DNA from: Dyadobacter luticola
GTDB taxonomy: Bacteria > Bacteroidota > Bacteroidia > Cytophagales > Spirosomataceae
DNA: 64,000 nt
Direction of reading: 5' to 3'
NCBI RefSeq assembly: GCF_005860805.1
Contig: NZ_VCEJ01000008.1
Coordinates: 516,008 to 580,007 of the forward strand
Positions 18,371-26,395 of the stretch are shown piece after piece. Position numbers and translations under genes: made by a program. Position 1 is the first letter of the stretch; every line of letters starts with the position of its first letter. The notes below the pieces were generated by a model, which saw only the letters and a list, made by a program, of their open reading frames with translations, did not search any database and was not told the DNA's origin.

Positions 18371-18433
18371 ACAGTTGTTTTTACTTCTGGATAGGTTAAT
18401 AATGATACAGGGAAATAATGATAAAAATTAGAT

Positions 18434-18441
18434 CAAATATA
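18434..18441 (-). promoter_or_regulatory. -7 element TATATTTG for susC
   Basis: The minus strand reads TATATTTG, an exact TAnnTTTG match 64 bp upstream of the SusC start, implying a leader of about 55-60 nt. No convincing -33 TTG was found. Confidence 0.4.
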
Positions 18442-18559
18442 CCACGTGTCCATCCTATATTACATAGTACTCATTTAGCAAATAATAACACTTTTTTAAC
18501 GGCATATTAATCTGGTGCTACTGTTTGATTTTTATAAAAGCCGTTTTTGAGACCCGTGG

Positions 18560-18618
18560 AGACATTCTTATCCGAATGTCTTTCAAGAAGCTGTTTTAAA
18601 ATACTTGCAGTATTTTAA
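18560..18618. other. Two hairpins between the symporter stop and the susC promoter
   Basis: AGACATTC/GAATGTCT (18560-18567 with 18574-18581) and TTAAAATACT/AGTATTTTAA (18596-18605 with 18609-18618, 3-nt centre) are both perfect. Neither is followed by a good T-tract. They could slow or end the symporter transcript, or the second could be a regulator site. The rest of the 281-bp gap shows nothing else beyond the susC -7 element. Confidence 0.4.
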
Positions 18619-18651
18619 CATATCCGATTTTTACCGATACTAGCTATACGT

Positions 18652-20484
18652 TTATTTGTTAACTGGTAATTTTAAATACCAGCCTTTCCAAAGAGCCATC
18701 GCGCAAATTGAAAAAATGGCGATTGCCGCAAGTGTTTGCGAGGGCATCAGAAGTACAGCATAGACCGGAATTGCCGTGAGCGCGGTTTGCGCAATGATCC
18801 CAAAAACAACATTGATACTGTCTTTGAAGAACTCATTTTTGGGTAGGAAATCAGGATTTTCTTCCCGGATCATTTTCACAACCGGCTGCCAGAAGCCCCA
18901 GGGTTCAATGTTTTTGTAAAACGATTTTAAAACCTTCAAATCCGTTGGCGGTGTGAGCAGCGAACCTACGATAGCGCCCACGGCAGATACCAGCAGGATT
19001 ACCGGGAAATAAAATAATGGCAGCGTATCGGGGAATAATGCCGGACAAATCATTGCGCAGAGGATGCCGGTCAGCATTCCGGCAAAAAAGCCATAGCTGT
19101 TAAACCGCCACCAGTGAAATTTCAGGACATTTGAGGCAATGTAACCGCCGTATAATGCAGAAACGATCCATAACAAGGTACTGTTGACGTCTTTAACGAG
19201 CAAACCCGTCAATGTGCTGATGATGACGATGGCCACGCCCAGCACGTAAGTAACTTTTTTTATGTCCTTCTCGCTTGCCTTTGGACTGATTGATTTGAGA
19301 TAAACGTCATTGAGCAGGTAAGCCTGCGCCGCGTTGAATGTTCCTGCAAAACTGCTCATAAATGCGCCCATCAACCCAACCACGACAAGTCCCAGCAGGC
19401 CGGGCGGAATGTACAGGTTCACCACGGCCGGAAGAATTTTTTCAAAATCGAGTCCCGAAGGCGTCGAAATATTGATGTCTTTAAAATGCAGCAAGCCAAG
19501 AACCGTGACCCCGGCGATGAGTAAATACCGTGTCGGCAGCAATACAATGTTGACGACCATGCTCATCAGCGCAGCTTCCCGCGGAGTTTTGGCGGAAAGG
19601 ATTTTTTGCATATCGTAACTGGGTACCGGCCCGGCAAGGCTCGCCAAAATCCCTTTTGCAGCCATCAAAGCAAAGAAATAGCCAAAAGGAGAAAACTGGT
19701 CACTCTGAATTTTTTGATTAACAACTGAAATGTAGTTATCCCAGTCAAGGCCAAGTTCTTTGCCAAAAAACAAATCTTTCCAGCCAGCCGGTACGGGTAG
19801 ACTTTCGTGACCCAGCAATGCCTGAATCGCTATCCCGGCAATCGCCACAGAAATGATGACCATGATGATATAGTGCACAAAATCGGCCCAGACGATGCTT
19901 TTCATTCCACCCAGAAGTGAGTAAATGACTGTGAAAACGGTAAACACGATGCCGTAAAAATGCGGGACATTCTCGGGAGAGAAATTCAGCGGAATGTAAG
20001 GTTGAATGATCGACCAGGGCAGGAATATCTCAATAAACTTGCCGAGCCCGACGAAGGCGTAAGTCATGAAACTCAGGCAGCTGATCAGCGCAAAGGTGGT
20101 AACAATGCCGTGCGCCAACCCGCCGTCTTTTTGACTGCCAAAACGAGTGAGCATCCACTCCGCGCCGGTCGAAGCGTTTGATTTTCGGAGCCAGATGGAG
20201 AGGTACACCATCAAAAAAACCTGGTTGAAGACCGGCCAGAGCCACGGCAGCCAGATGCTTTTGACACCGTAAACAAACATGATCGACACCATCCAGGCCG
20301 TGCCGGAAATGTCGAACATCCCCGATGCATTGGAAATCCCGAGCATCCAGAAGGGAATGGATTTGCCTCCCAGCAGGTAGTCGTTTTTGCTTCGGCCAGC
20401 CTGCTTTTTCAAGATAAACCCGATGATCAGTACGAAAATCAGGTACCCGATGATGACCAGAAAATCAATCAATTTCAACTTCAT
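18652..20484 (-). CDS. Sodium:solute symporter (SSS family)
   Basis: Inner-membrane sodium-coupled uptake protein of 610 aa with about 13-14 hydrophobic helices. SSS signatures include YLLGGKSIPFWMLGISNASG (about residues 36-55), the IYSLLGGMKSIVWADFVHYIIM region and LGLVVVGLMGAFMSSFAGTFNAAQAYL. A long soluble insert sits around residues 225-260. The class takes up sugars, sialic acid, amino acids or other small solutes, so the cargo is open. Being next to a SusCD pair and divergent from an AraC regulator suggests it carries the breakdown product of the same nutrient across the inner membrane. There is a 281-bp gap to susC, so they are probably separate transcripts. Confidence 0.9.
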   Translation of the reverse strand: MKLKLIDFLVIIGYLIFVLIIGFILKKQAGRSKNDYLLGGKSIPFWMLGISNASGMFDISGTAWMVSIMFVYGVKSIWLPWLWPVFNQVFLMVYLSIWLRKSNASTGAEWMLTRFGSQKDGGLAHGIVTTFALISCLSFMTYAFVGLGKFIEIFLPWSIIQPYIPLNFSPENVPHFYGIVFTVFTVIYSLLGGMKSIVWADFVHYIIMVIISVAIAGIAIQALLGHESLPVPAGWKDLFFGKELGLDWDNYISVVNQKIQSDQFSPFGYFFALMAAKGILASLAGPVPSYDMQKILSAKTPREAALMSMVVNIVLLPTRYLLIAGVTVLGLLHFKDINISTPSGLDFEKILPAVVNLYIPPGLLGLVVVGLMGAFMSSFAGTFNAAQAYLLNDVYLKSISPKASEKDIKKVTYVLGVAIVIISTLTGLLVKDVNSTLLWIVSALYGGYIASNVLKFHWWRFNSYGFFAGMLTGILCAMICPALFPDTLPLFYFPVILLVSAVGAIVGSLLTPPTDLKVLKSFYKNIEPWGFWQPVVKMIREENPDFLPKNEFFKDSINVVFGIIAQTALTAIPVYAVLLMPSQTLAAIAIFSICAMALWKGWYLKLPVNK

Positions 20485-20665
20485 AAGAGAAGGACTGCGA
20501 TGCTTCGGCGGTTACGTCCGGCAGTATAATACATTTTTATCAGGCTCAAAAAGATATACATCAATCGCTATGAGGATTACTATGATATTTTGTATTTTAA
20601 ATCACTATAAAAAATGAAAAATTAGAATAACTTGGATTATACAGGTATTTATTATTATTAAATTT

Positions 20666-20702
20666 GACAAATAGTAGTGATACATTCTTGACATTATTTG
20701 TC
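20666..20702. promoter_or_regulatory. Inverted repeat in the symporter/AraC divergent region
   Basis: GACAAATA (20666-20673) is inverted as TATTTGTC (20695-20702), 29 bp between corresponding starts, in the 246-bp AT-rich spacer between the symporter and araC-type genes. It is a possible AraC-family site. I saw nothing else distinct in this spacer. Confidence 0.3.
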
Positions 20703-20730
20703 GATACCATACAATTTAACCTAACAACTT

Positions 20731-21615
20731 ATGAATGAAATCTACCGTGAGATTACCCCTCTGACACAATATGATTGTTTTACTGTTTTTACAAGAAGTA
20801 AGACCATCTTCGACTTCCCGCTGCATACCCACGACGAGTACGAACTCAATCTGATTCTCTCCGGAAAAGGTGTAAAACGCATCATTGGCGACCACACCGA
20901 AGTGATCGACGACGCCGAGCTGGTGCTGGTCGGAAACAATCTCCCTCACGGCTGGCTGACACATTGCTATAAGTGGGAGCAGGGAATGCCTGAGGTCCAG
21001 GAGATTACAGTACAATTTCATAAAGATCTTTTTGACGACAAGTTCCTGAAACGCAACCAGCTGTTTTTTGTTCGGTCACTTTTGGAAAAATCGGCAAAAG
21101 GGATTTCGTTTTCCAGGGATACCATCGAGCGGCTGATGCCCCGGTTCCAGGCCTTGTCCCAAAAAAGCGGCTTCGATTCGATTCTTGAACTAATGTCCAT
21201 TCTGCACGATCTGTCGGTTTCGCGGAACATGCGGACCCTGTCGAACAGTACGTTTACGGAGGAAAGTGTCAACTTCAACAGCCGGCGGATCGAACGCGTT
21301 TTTGCGCACATGCGGGATCATTATGATAAGGAAATCAATTTGACGAGTGTTGCTAAACTGGCGGGGATGTCGGAAGTTTCTTTCAGCCGGTTTATTAAAA
21401 AACGGACAGGAAAAACTTTTATCGAAAGTCTGAACGAAATCCGGCTGGGCCACGCTTCGCGGTACCTGATCAATACGACGGATACGATTTCGGAGATAGC
21501 TTATAAATGCGGATTTAACAACCTCTCTTATTTCAACCGCATTTTCAGGAATAAAAATGGCTGTACGCCGAAGGAATTCAGGGGCAATTATTCCGGCACC
21601 CGAACCTTTGTTTAA
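20731..21615 (+). CDS. AraC-family transcriptional regulator
   Basis: A 294-aa regulator. The N-terminal cupin-like sensing domain (about residues 20-100) has FPLHTHDEYELNLILSGKG, typical of sugar-responsive AraC proteins. The C-terminal double HTH (about 195-290) reads INLTSVAKLAGMSEVSFSRFIKKRTG then TISEIAYKCGFNNLSYFNRIFR, ending with CTPKEFR. It is divergent from the symporter and likely controls it and perhaps the SusCD pair. It ends 4 bp before a strong terminator. Confidence 0.92.
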   Translation: MNEIYREITPLTQYDCFTVFTRSKTIFDFPLHTHDEYELNLILSGKGVKRIIGDHTEVIDDAELVLVGNNLPHGWLTHCYKWEQGMPEVQEITVQFHKDLFDDKFLKRNQLFFVRSLLEKSAKGISFSRDTIERLMPRFQALSQKSGFDSILELMSILHDLSVSRNMRTLSNSTFTEESVNFNSRRIERVFAHMRDHYDKEINLTSVAKLAGMSEVSFSRFIKKRTGKTFIESLNEIRLGHASRYLINTTDTISEIAYKCGFNNLSYFNRIFRNKNGCTPKEFRGNYSGTRTFV

Positions 21616-21619
21616 ATGC

Positions 21620-21656
21620 AAAAAAGCTCAAACCGATTTCCAGTTTGAGCTTTTTT
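21620..21656. terminator. Bidirectional intrinsic terminator
   Basis: A perfect 14-bp stem (21620-21633 with 21643-21656) with A and T runs on its flanks, between the convergent AraC-type gene and ilvE. Confidence 0.9.
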
Positions 21657-21673
21657 AATGTTTCTAAGAACAA

Positions 21674-22741
21674 CTACACTTTCAGCATCCAGCCAAAAAC
21701 ATCCTCCTCTTTGCCGGTGCGCAGGTCGGTCAGATACGTTTTTACTTTGTTTACAAATGAGTCTTCCTTGATTTCGGGAAGCGGATAATCCACGCCTTCG
21801 TAAGCAATCGTCGCAAACGGAGAAATCACCACCGCAGTACCTGCACCAAAAGCCGCTTCCAAAGATCCGTCTTTTAAACCATCAATAATTTCCTTTACAC
21901 TTACGCGGCGCTCTTCCACCGGGATACCCCAATGCTGCGCTATAGCCACAATACTTTTTCGTGTAATTCCATCCAGCGTGGTTTCTGAAACATAGGGAGT
22001 TACGAGTTTTCCGTCGAGGATAAACATAATGTTCATCGTGCCTGATTCTTCAATGTAAGCATGTTCGCGGGCATCGGTCCAGATCAGCTGGTCGTAACCT
22101 TCTTGCTGGGCCAGTTTTGCCGGATAAAGTGAGCCTGCATAGTTTCCTGCACATTTGGTAGCACCCACGCCGCCTTCTGCCGCGCGGATGAAATGTTGCT
22201 CTACTTTCACGCGCGGCGGTTTCGCATAATAAGTACCTACCGGGCTTGTGAAAATGATAAAGTAGTATGAATCAGATGGTTTTACACCAATATATGGGTC
22301 AGTCGCGAACATATAAGGTCGAATGTACAGCGAGCAGCCAGGCTGAGAAGGTACCCAGCCTGCATCGAGGCGCAGCAATTCGGTCAAACCATTCATGAAA
22401 ATTTCTTCCGGAATGGTGGGCATGCAAAGACGTTCTGCCGATTTGTTCAGTCGTTTCCAGTTGTCAATCGCGCGGAAAAGCAGCACTTCGCCTTCATCAT
22501 TTTTGTAGGCTTTCATCCCTTCAAAAATCGCTTGTCCGTAATGCAATGCGGCAGTTGCAGGGCTTAGCGATAGGTCACCATAAGGGACGATCCGAGGATC
22601 GTGCCACTGGCCTTCCCGATATTCGGCGATGAACATGTGGTCGGAGATGTTCCGTCCAAAAACGAGGTTGTTAAAATCAACCTCCTGCAAACGTGATTGG
22701 GTGGTTTGCTGAACTTCAATTTGCAAGGTGTCGGCTGTCAT
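21674..22741 (-). CDS. ilvE: Branched-chain amino acid aminotransferase
   Basis: PLP enzyme that makes or degrades leucine, isoleucine and valine by transamination with 2-oxoglutarate/glutamate. At 355 aa it is of the longer, eukaryote-like branch. Signatures are LHYGQAIFEGMKAYKNDEG at about residues 67-85, the PLP lysine K196 in GGVGATKCAGNY, and EESGTMNIMFI plus TTLDGITRKSI downstream. It is a single gene; about 110 bp separate it from the cobalamin adenosyltransferase on the same strand. Confidence 0.95.
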   Translation of the reverse strand: MTADTLQIEVQQTTQSRLQEVDFNNLVFGRNISDHMFIAEYREGQWHDPRIVPYGDLSLSPATAALHYGQAIFEGMKAYKNDEGEVLLFRAIDNWKRLNKSAERLCMPTIPEEIFMNGLTELLRLDAGWVPSQPGCSLYIRPYMFATDPYIGVKPSDSYYFIIFTSPVGTYYAKPPRVKVEQHFIRAAEGGVGATKCAGNYAGSLYPAKLAQQEGYDQLIWTDAREHAYIEESGTMNIMFILDGKLVTPYVSETTLDGITRKSIVAIAQHWGIPVEERRVSVKEIIDGLKDGSLEAAFGAGTAVVISPFATIAYEGVDYPLPEIKEDSFVNKVKTYLTDLRTGKEEDVFGWMLKV

Positions 22742-22853
22742 AATGCCCGGAATTTAATTTTTCAAAAGCTCTCAAAAAGGGTATTCTTTGGATTTCTCCA
22801 GTCCCGCAATTTAAAAAATTAAATCTGGAAATAATTGATATTTAGTATAACAA

Positions 22854-23414
22854 TTATTTTTTCGGAGATACCCGCGGTTTCCAGGTGACTTCCTCCACAT
22901 TCAGCTCGTAAGTCATTGCTCTACAAAGCATAAAAAGGTAATCGGAAAGCCGGTTGAGATAGCGTACGACAATGTTTTCGACCTCTTCATTCTGCTGCAA
23001 ATGGATCACAGCCCGCTCGGCGCGGCGGCAAACTGTCCGCGCCACATGCCCGAAAGAAACGGATTGATGTCCGCCCGGGAGGACAAACGCTCTGAGGGGA
23101 GGAATCTTGGCTTCGATCAGGTCCATCTCCGTTTCAAGCAATGAAATGTCGCTTTCTTCGAGATCAGGCAATATTCTTTTGGTTTGCTCCGGCTCGGACG
23201 CCAGATGCGAGCCGATGGTAAATAGCCGGTCCTGGATTTCTTTGAGCTGGTCCCTGCGGGTTTCATTTACCGGCTGATCGCGGAGCAGCCCAATGTAGCT
23301 ATTCAACTCATCGACAGTGCCGTATGCTTCAATTCTTACATGCGCTTTGCTCAGGCGCGTTCCTCCGATGAGGGACGTCATTCCCTTATCGCCTGTCTTT
23401 GTGTAGATTTTCAT
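22854..23414 (-). CDS. Cob(I)alamin adenosyltransferase, PduO type
   Basis: Transfers the adenosyl group of ATP to cob(I)alamin to give adenosylcobalamin. It is a 186-aa trimeric four-helix-bundle enzyme. TKTGDKGMTSLIGGTRLSK at the N-terminus is the ATP-binding signature; FVLPGGHQSVSFGHVARTVCRRAERAV (about residues 110-136) holds the second conserved block, including the RRAER motif. Its start lies inside the end of a 55-codon gene on the same strand (29-bp overlap), so translation may be coupled to the toxin-like unit upstream. A weak AT-rich hairpin overlaps its stop. Confidence 0.93.
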   Translation of the reverse strand: MKIYTKTGDKGMTSLIGGTRLSKAHVRIEAYGTVDELNSYIGLLRDQPVNETRRDQLKEIQDRLFTIGSHLASEPEQTKRILPDLEESDISLLETEMDLIEAKIPPLRAFVLPGGHQSVSFGHVARTVCRRAERAVIHLQQNEEVENIVVRYLNRLSDYLFMLCRAMTYELNVEEVTWKPRVSPKK

Positions 23415-23553
23415 TGCGGGACATTTCGATGGTTTCTTGGAGCGTGTAGAATGGGCCTTTGCTGTTTACCATTTCTCTTTCTATCTCTGCCATCTCCTTT
23501 CTGGTATGACCATTTTTGATTACTGCTATCTTATTAGTTTTTACGGTTTTCAT
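23386..23553 (-). CDS. Small 55-aa protein between BrnT and the cobalamin adenosyltransferase; possible antitoxin
   Basis: Reading the minus strand from the ATG at 23551-23553 gives MKTVKTNKIAVIKNGHTRKE, and the frame continues to a TAA at 23386-23388, for 55 residues. The protein is highly charged (Lys, Glu, Arg) and probably helical. It overlaps the brnT end by 20 bp and the adenosyltransferase start by 29 bp, a chain that suggests coupled translation. Its place directly after brnT is where the BrnA antitoxin normally sits, but it does not look like the usual BrnA. I do not recognise the family. That it is a real gene is inferred from position and overlap. Confidence 0.6.
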   Translation of the reverse strand: MKTVKTNKIAVIKNGHTRKEMAEIEREMVNSKGPFYTLQETIEMSRNENLHKDRR

Positions 23554-23824
23554 AATAGTATCTTTTAGTTTGTTTATTAGCTGGCCAACAGCTTATTGGC
23601 CTCACTTTGGTGCCAGAAATCGTATAAACGACTGCCTTAACCATTTCCAGGCTATTGACTCCAACAGCATAATATCTTAATTCGCCTCTAATTAGCCTTT
23701 TACTTGTAACTAAAAAATCAGGATCATAGAAAACGCTTTCTACCCCAAATACCGTATTCCCTCTTTCGGGATAGTCGTCACAGACGTGCTTAATGTTATT
23801 CTGATCCCACTCAAATTCAATCAT
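23534..23824 (-). CDS. brnT: BrnT-like ribonuclease toxin
   Basis: A 96-aa protein matching the BrnT/RelE-like toxin layout: an N-terminal FEWDQNNIKHV, a central D-P-D-F (YDPDFLVTSKRLIRGE), a second strand with RYYAVGV, and the closing RPISCWPANKQTKRYYYE, where BrnT proteins have an ISARxA-type ending. The usual H-G after the first helix is replaced by CDDYPERGN, so it is divergent. BrnT toxins block translation by RNA cleavage and are neutralised by BrnA. The downstream small gene is the candidate partner. Confidence 0.75.
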   Translation of the reverse strand: MIEFEWDQNNIKHVCDDYPERGNTVFGVESVFYDPDFLVTSKRLIRGELRYYAVGVNSLEMVKAVVYTISGTKVRPISCWPANKQTKRYYYENRKN

Positions 23825-23864
23825 TATCCAATAAGTGTGTGTTATGAAAAGGAGAGTAAGTCTC

Positions 23865-23872
23865 CAAAGTTA
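23865..23872 (-). promoter_or_regulatory. -7 element TAACTTTG for brnT, with leader hairpin
   Basis: An exact TAnnTTTG match on the minus strand about 41 bp before the brnT ATG. Immediately downstream in the transcript, GGAGA/TCTCC (23851-23865) could form a 5-bp hairpin in the leader. Confidence 0.4.
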
Positions 23873-23907
23873 GCAATTCCCAATTAGGTTTTAGAAACTC
23901 CCCAACC

Positions 23908-23915
23908 TAATTTTG
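23908..23915 (+). promoter_or_regulatory. -7 element TAATTTTG for the membrane protein/queA-like operon
   Basis: An exact TAnnTTTG match about 45 bp upstream of the chosen start at 23961. It argues against the earlier in-frame ATG at 23913, which overlaps this element. Confidence 0.4.
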
Positions 23916-23960
23916 CGGCCTGATTACTATGGCAAAAAAACCTTTGAAGGTTACAAATTC

Positions 23961-24473
23961 ATGAAAATTACCACATTTGCAATCAAAGTTTGGCGCTGGA
24001 TGTCGATACTGTTCGTCGTCGGTGCCTTGCTTTGGACTTACTCTCTTTTCCCTGAAATGGTTGCGGTTGATTTTTCCAGTAATGGCCTGGCAGAAAGGTA
24101 TGTGGATAAGCAACACATTTTTTACATTGTGATGGGACTTTTCCTGCTGAATAATGTGATTATCACCGCATTTGCGAGACATATCTCCAAAGTAGACGCC
24201 AATCACCTGCCAATCTTTAACAAGAAAATCTGGGCGCAACATCGCGAGGAGTTAAATGAACATCTGGAAAACTGGCTTTTCTGCCTCGTGGCGGTTATCA
24301 ACACCATCATCGGATTTAGTCTTCTTGCTTTGGCGACCATTAATAGTACCAACTATAAAATGGATGTGTTCGACTTTTCCTGGGTTTATTACGCCGGTTT
24401 GGCATTGATCATTTTCGTCTTTTTGCTTCCTCTAAGATTGCTGTGGACACCAGTTCCGGAGGACAAATTGTAA
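23961..24473 (+). CDS. Small integral membrane protein (possible DUF1648-like)
   Basis: A 170-aa protein of unknown role with about four transmembrane helices (around residues 10-28, 53-72, 105-125 and 140-160 from the chosen start). The segment VAVDFSSNGLAERYVDKQ after the first helix weakly resembles the DUF1648 pattern. I start at the ATG at 23961 rather than 23913: AAGG about 10 nt upstream could help, and the promoter element lies between the two. It is followed 7 bp later by a QueA-like gene, so they are an operon. Confidence 0.7.
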   Translation: MKITTFAIKVWRWMSILFVVGALLWTYSLFPEMVAVDFSSNGLAERYVDKQHIFYIVMGLFLLNNVIITAFARHISKVDANHLPIFNKKIWAQHREELNEHLENWLFCLVAVINTIIGFSLLALATINSTNYKMDVFDFSWVYYAGLALIIFVFLLPLRLLWTPVPEDKL

Positions 24474-24480
24474 TTGGATT

Positions 24481-25728
24481 ATGGCAGGGGAGGAAAAAGC
24501 GGCTAATAACTGGCTGGAAAAAGCAGCATTAATCAATCTAGAAGATTACGTTTACGACTTGCCGGACGAGTGGATCGCACATTATCCGCTACCTGAACGC
24601 GATACTTCGAAGCTGCTGATTTATAAAAGCGGCACGATCTCCCACAAACATTTTTACGACCTGCCTGCACATTTGCCTTCCGATGCGCTGCTCGTTTTTA
24701 ATGATACCAAAGTCATCCCGGCACGGGCGTATTTTACGAAGGATACCGGCGCATTAATTGAGATTTTGTTGCTCCATCCTGAGCTGCCGACACGCATTAT
24801 TAATGATGCCATGCTGGTCAAGCATGAATGTGTTTGGGAATGTATGATCGGGAATAAGAAGCGCTGGAAGCAGAAGGATATTTTGTCTTCCGAGGTGCAG
24901 ATTAACGGTGAAACTGTGAGATTGACAGCAAGTTACGCTGATTATGACCGAAACTTGGTTCAGCTAAATTGGTCCGGCGAGCATAATTTTCTTGAAATCG
25001 TCAAAGCTCTCGGAGAAATTCCACTTCCCCCATATCTGAATCGTGACACCGAGGAGCAGGACAAACAAACTTACCAAACAGTTTACGCCCACCACGACGG
25101 TGCCGTGGCAGCCCCGACAGCAGGTTTGCATTTCACGGATCGGGTTTTTGAAAAACTAGATAAAAAAGGCATTAAGCGTGCTTTTTTGACCCTGCATGTT
25201 GGCGCTGGAACATTTTTGCCAATCAAAGTCAACTCAGTGACGGAGCACAAAATGCACGCGGAGCAGATTGTTTTTTCAAGAAACTTGATTAATCAGCTTC
25301 TTTCGTCGGACAAAATTGTTTCGGTCGGGACTACCTCGATGCGTTCTTTGGAAAGTCTTTACTGGTTTGGTGTAAAGCTGATCAGGCAGGAAACGACTGA
25401 TTTTTGGATTGAAAAATTATATCCCTATTCCTTGCTGGAAACTACACTTCCTACTGGGCGAGAATCCCTGCAAGCGATCGCAGCATTCATGGATTCTCAG
25501 GGATTGGAACATTTGACTGGTGAAACGGAGATCTTCATTTTTCCCAGATACAAATTCCAGCTCTGCAAAGGCTTGATTACTAATTATCATCAGCCTGGCT
25601 CCACATTAATTTTGCTAGTAGCAGCGTTCGTCGGTCCCGACTGGAAAAAGATTTACACCGAAGCTTTTGATAAAAACTATCGCTTTCTGAGCTACGGGGA
25701 CAGTTCTTTGCTCTGGTTGAACTCCTGA
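24481..25728 (+). CDS. QueA-like S-adenosylmethionine:tRNA ribosyltransferase-isomerase
   Basis: QueA family, which moves and isomerises the ribosyl part of SAM onto 7-aminomethyl-7-deazaguanine in tRNA during queuosine synthesis. Clear matches are DEWIAHYPLPERDTSKLL near the N-terminus, DALLVFNDTKVIPARAYF, DGAVAAPTAGLHFTD, LHVGAGTFLPIKV, VGTTSMRSLES and ITNYHQPGSTLILLVAAFVG. At 415 aa it is about 60 longer than E. coli QueA. Much of this is an insert of roughly 45 residues between GTTSMRSLES and ETEIFIFPRYKF. It is therefore either QueA itself or a paralogue with a changed role. No other queuosine gene is in the window. Confidence 0.8.
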   Translation: MAGEEKAANNWLEKAALINLEDYVYDLPDEWIAHYPLPERDTSKLLIYKSGTISHKHFYDLPAHLPSDALLVFNDTKVIPARAYFTKDTGALIEILLLHPELPTRIINDAMLVKHECVWECMIGNKKRWKQKDILSSEVQINGETVRLTASYADYDRNLVQLNWSGEHNFLEIVKALGEIPLPPYLNRDTEEQDKQTYQTVYAHHDGAVAAPTAGLHFTDRVFEKLDKKGIKRAFLTLHVGAGTFLPIKVNSVTEHKMHAEQIVFSRNLINQLLSSDKIVSVGTTSMRSLESLYWFGVKLIRQETTDFWIEKLYPYSLLETTLPTGRESLQAIAAFMDSQGLEHLTGETEIFIFPRYKFQLCKGLITNYHQPGSTLILLVAAFVGPDWKKIYTEAFDKNYRFLSYGDSSLLWLNS

Positions 25729-25798
25729 GACCAGGCCAATTGTGTTTGTTTCAGAACAATCCTTTAATTTGCTGCTTTCACATTAACACTCTACACAC

Positions 25799-26392
25799 AT
25801 GGGACAAGCGCAAATGGCAGGACCGAAATATACCGTACCCGAATACCTCGAAATGGAGGAAAAAAGCGATATCCGTCATGAATACTATGACGGGGAAATC
25901 TTCGCTATGGCAGGCACGACGATGAATCATAATGAAATCGTCGACAATGTCCGGACTATCTTAAAAGATTTTTTCAAACCTTTCGGCTGCCGTGTTTTTG
26001 CGGAAAATGTGAAGGTAGAAGCGATTGAGAATCTGTATTATCCTTATCCTGATGTCATTGTAACCTGCGCGCCAGATGATATTTCTGGCAGATACATTGT
26101 AAAACAGCCGTCGGTTCTTGTAGAAGTCTTATCAAAATCATCGGCGAGTTACGATCGTGGATTTAAATTACGGCAGTACAAGAAAATAGATTCCCTGATC
26201 TATTACATGCTTGTTTCGCAAAATGAATTTTACGTCGAACTGTATTCCCGCACAAATCAACCCGACATTTGGTCTTATCAAACATTTGATAATGCTGAAG
26301 ACACTATTCACCTGGAAAAACTGGATTTCGAAATAGAAGTTTCGGAGATTTACGATAACATTGTCTTCATCCCAGACGAAGATCAGATCTGA
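25799..26392 (+). CDS. Uma2-family putative nuclease
   Basis: A 197-aa protein of the Uma2/DUF820 family with a PD-(D/E)xK nuclease-like fold. Visible are the N-terminal YTVPEYLEMEEKSDIRHEYYDGEI, the acidic YPYPDVIVTC (about residues 81-90) and VLVEVLSKSSASYDRGFKL (about 104-122). Function and target are not established for the family. The start could also be the Met five codons later. It ends 3 bp from the convergent GH43 gene. Confidence 0.8.
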   Translation: MGQAQMAGPKYTVPEYLEMEEKSDIRHEYYDGEIFAMAGTTMNHNEIVDNVRTILKDFFKPFGCRVFAENVKVEAIENLYYPYPDVIVTCAPDDISGRYIVKQPSVLVEVLSKSSASYDRGFKLRQYKKIDSLIYYMLVSQNEFYVELYSRTNQPDIWSYQTFDNAEDTIHLEKLDFEIEVSEIYDNIVFIPDEDQI

Positions 26393-26395
26393 ATC

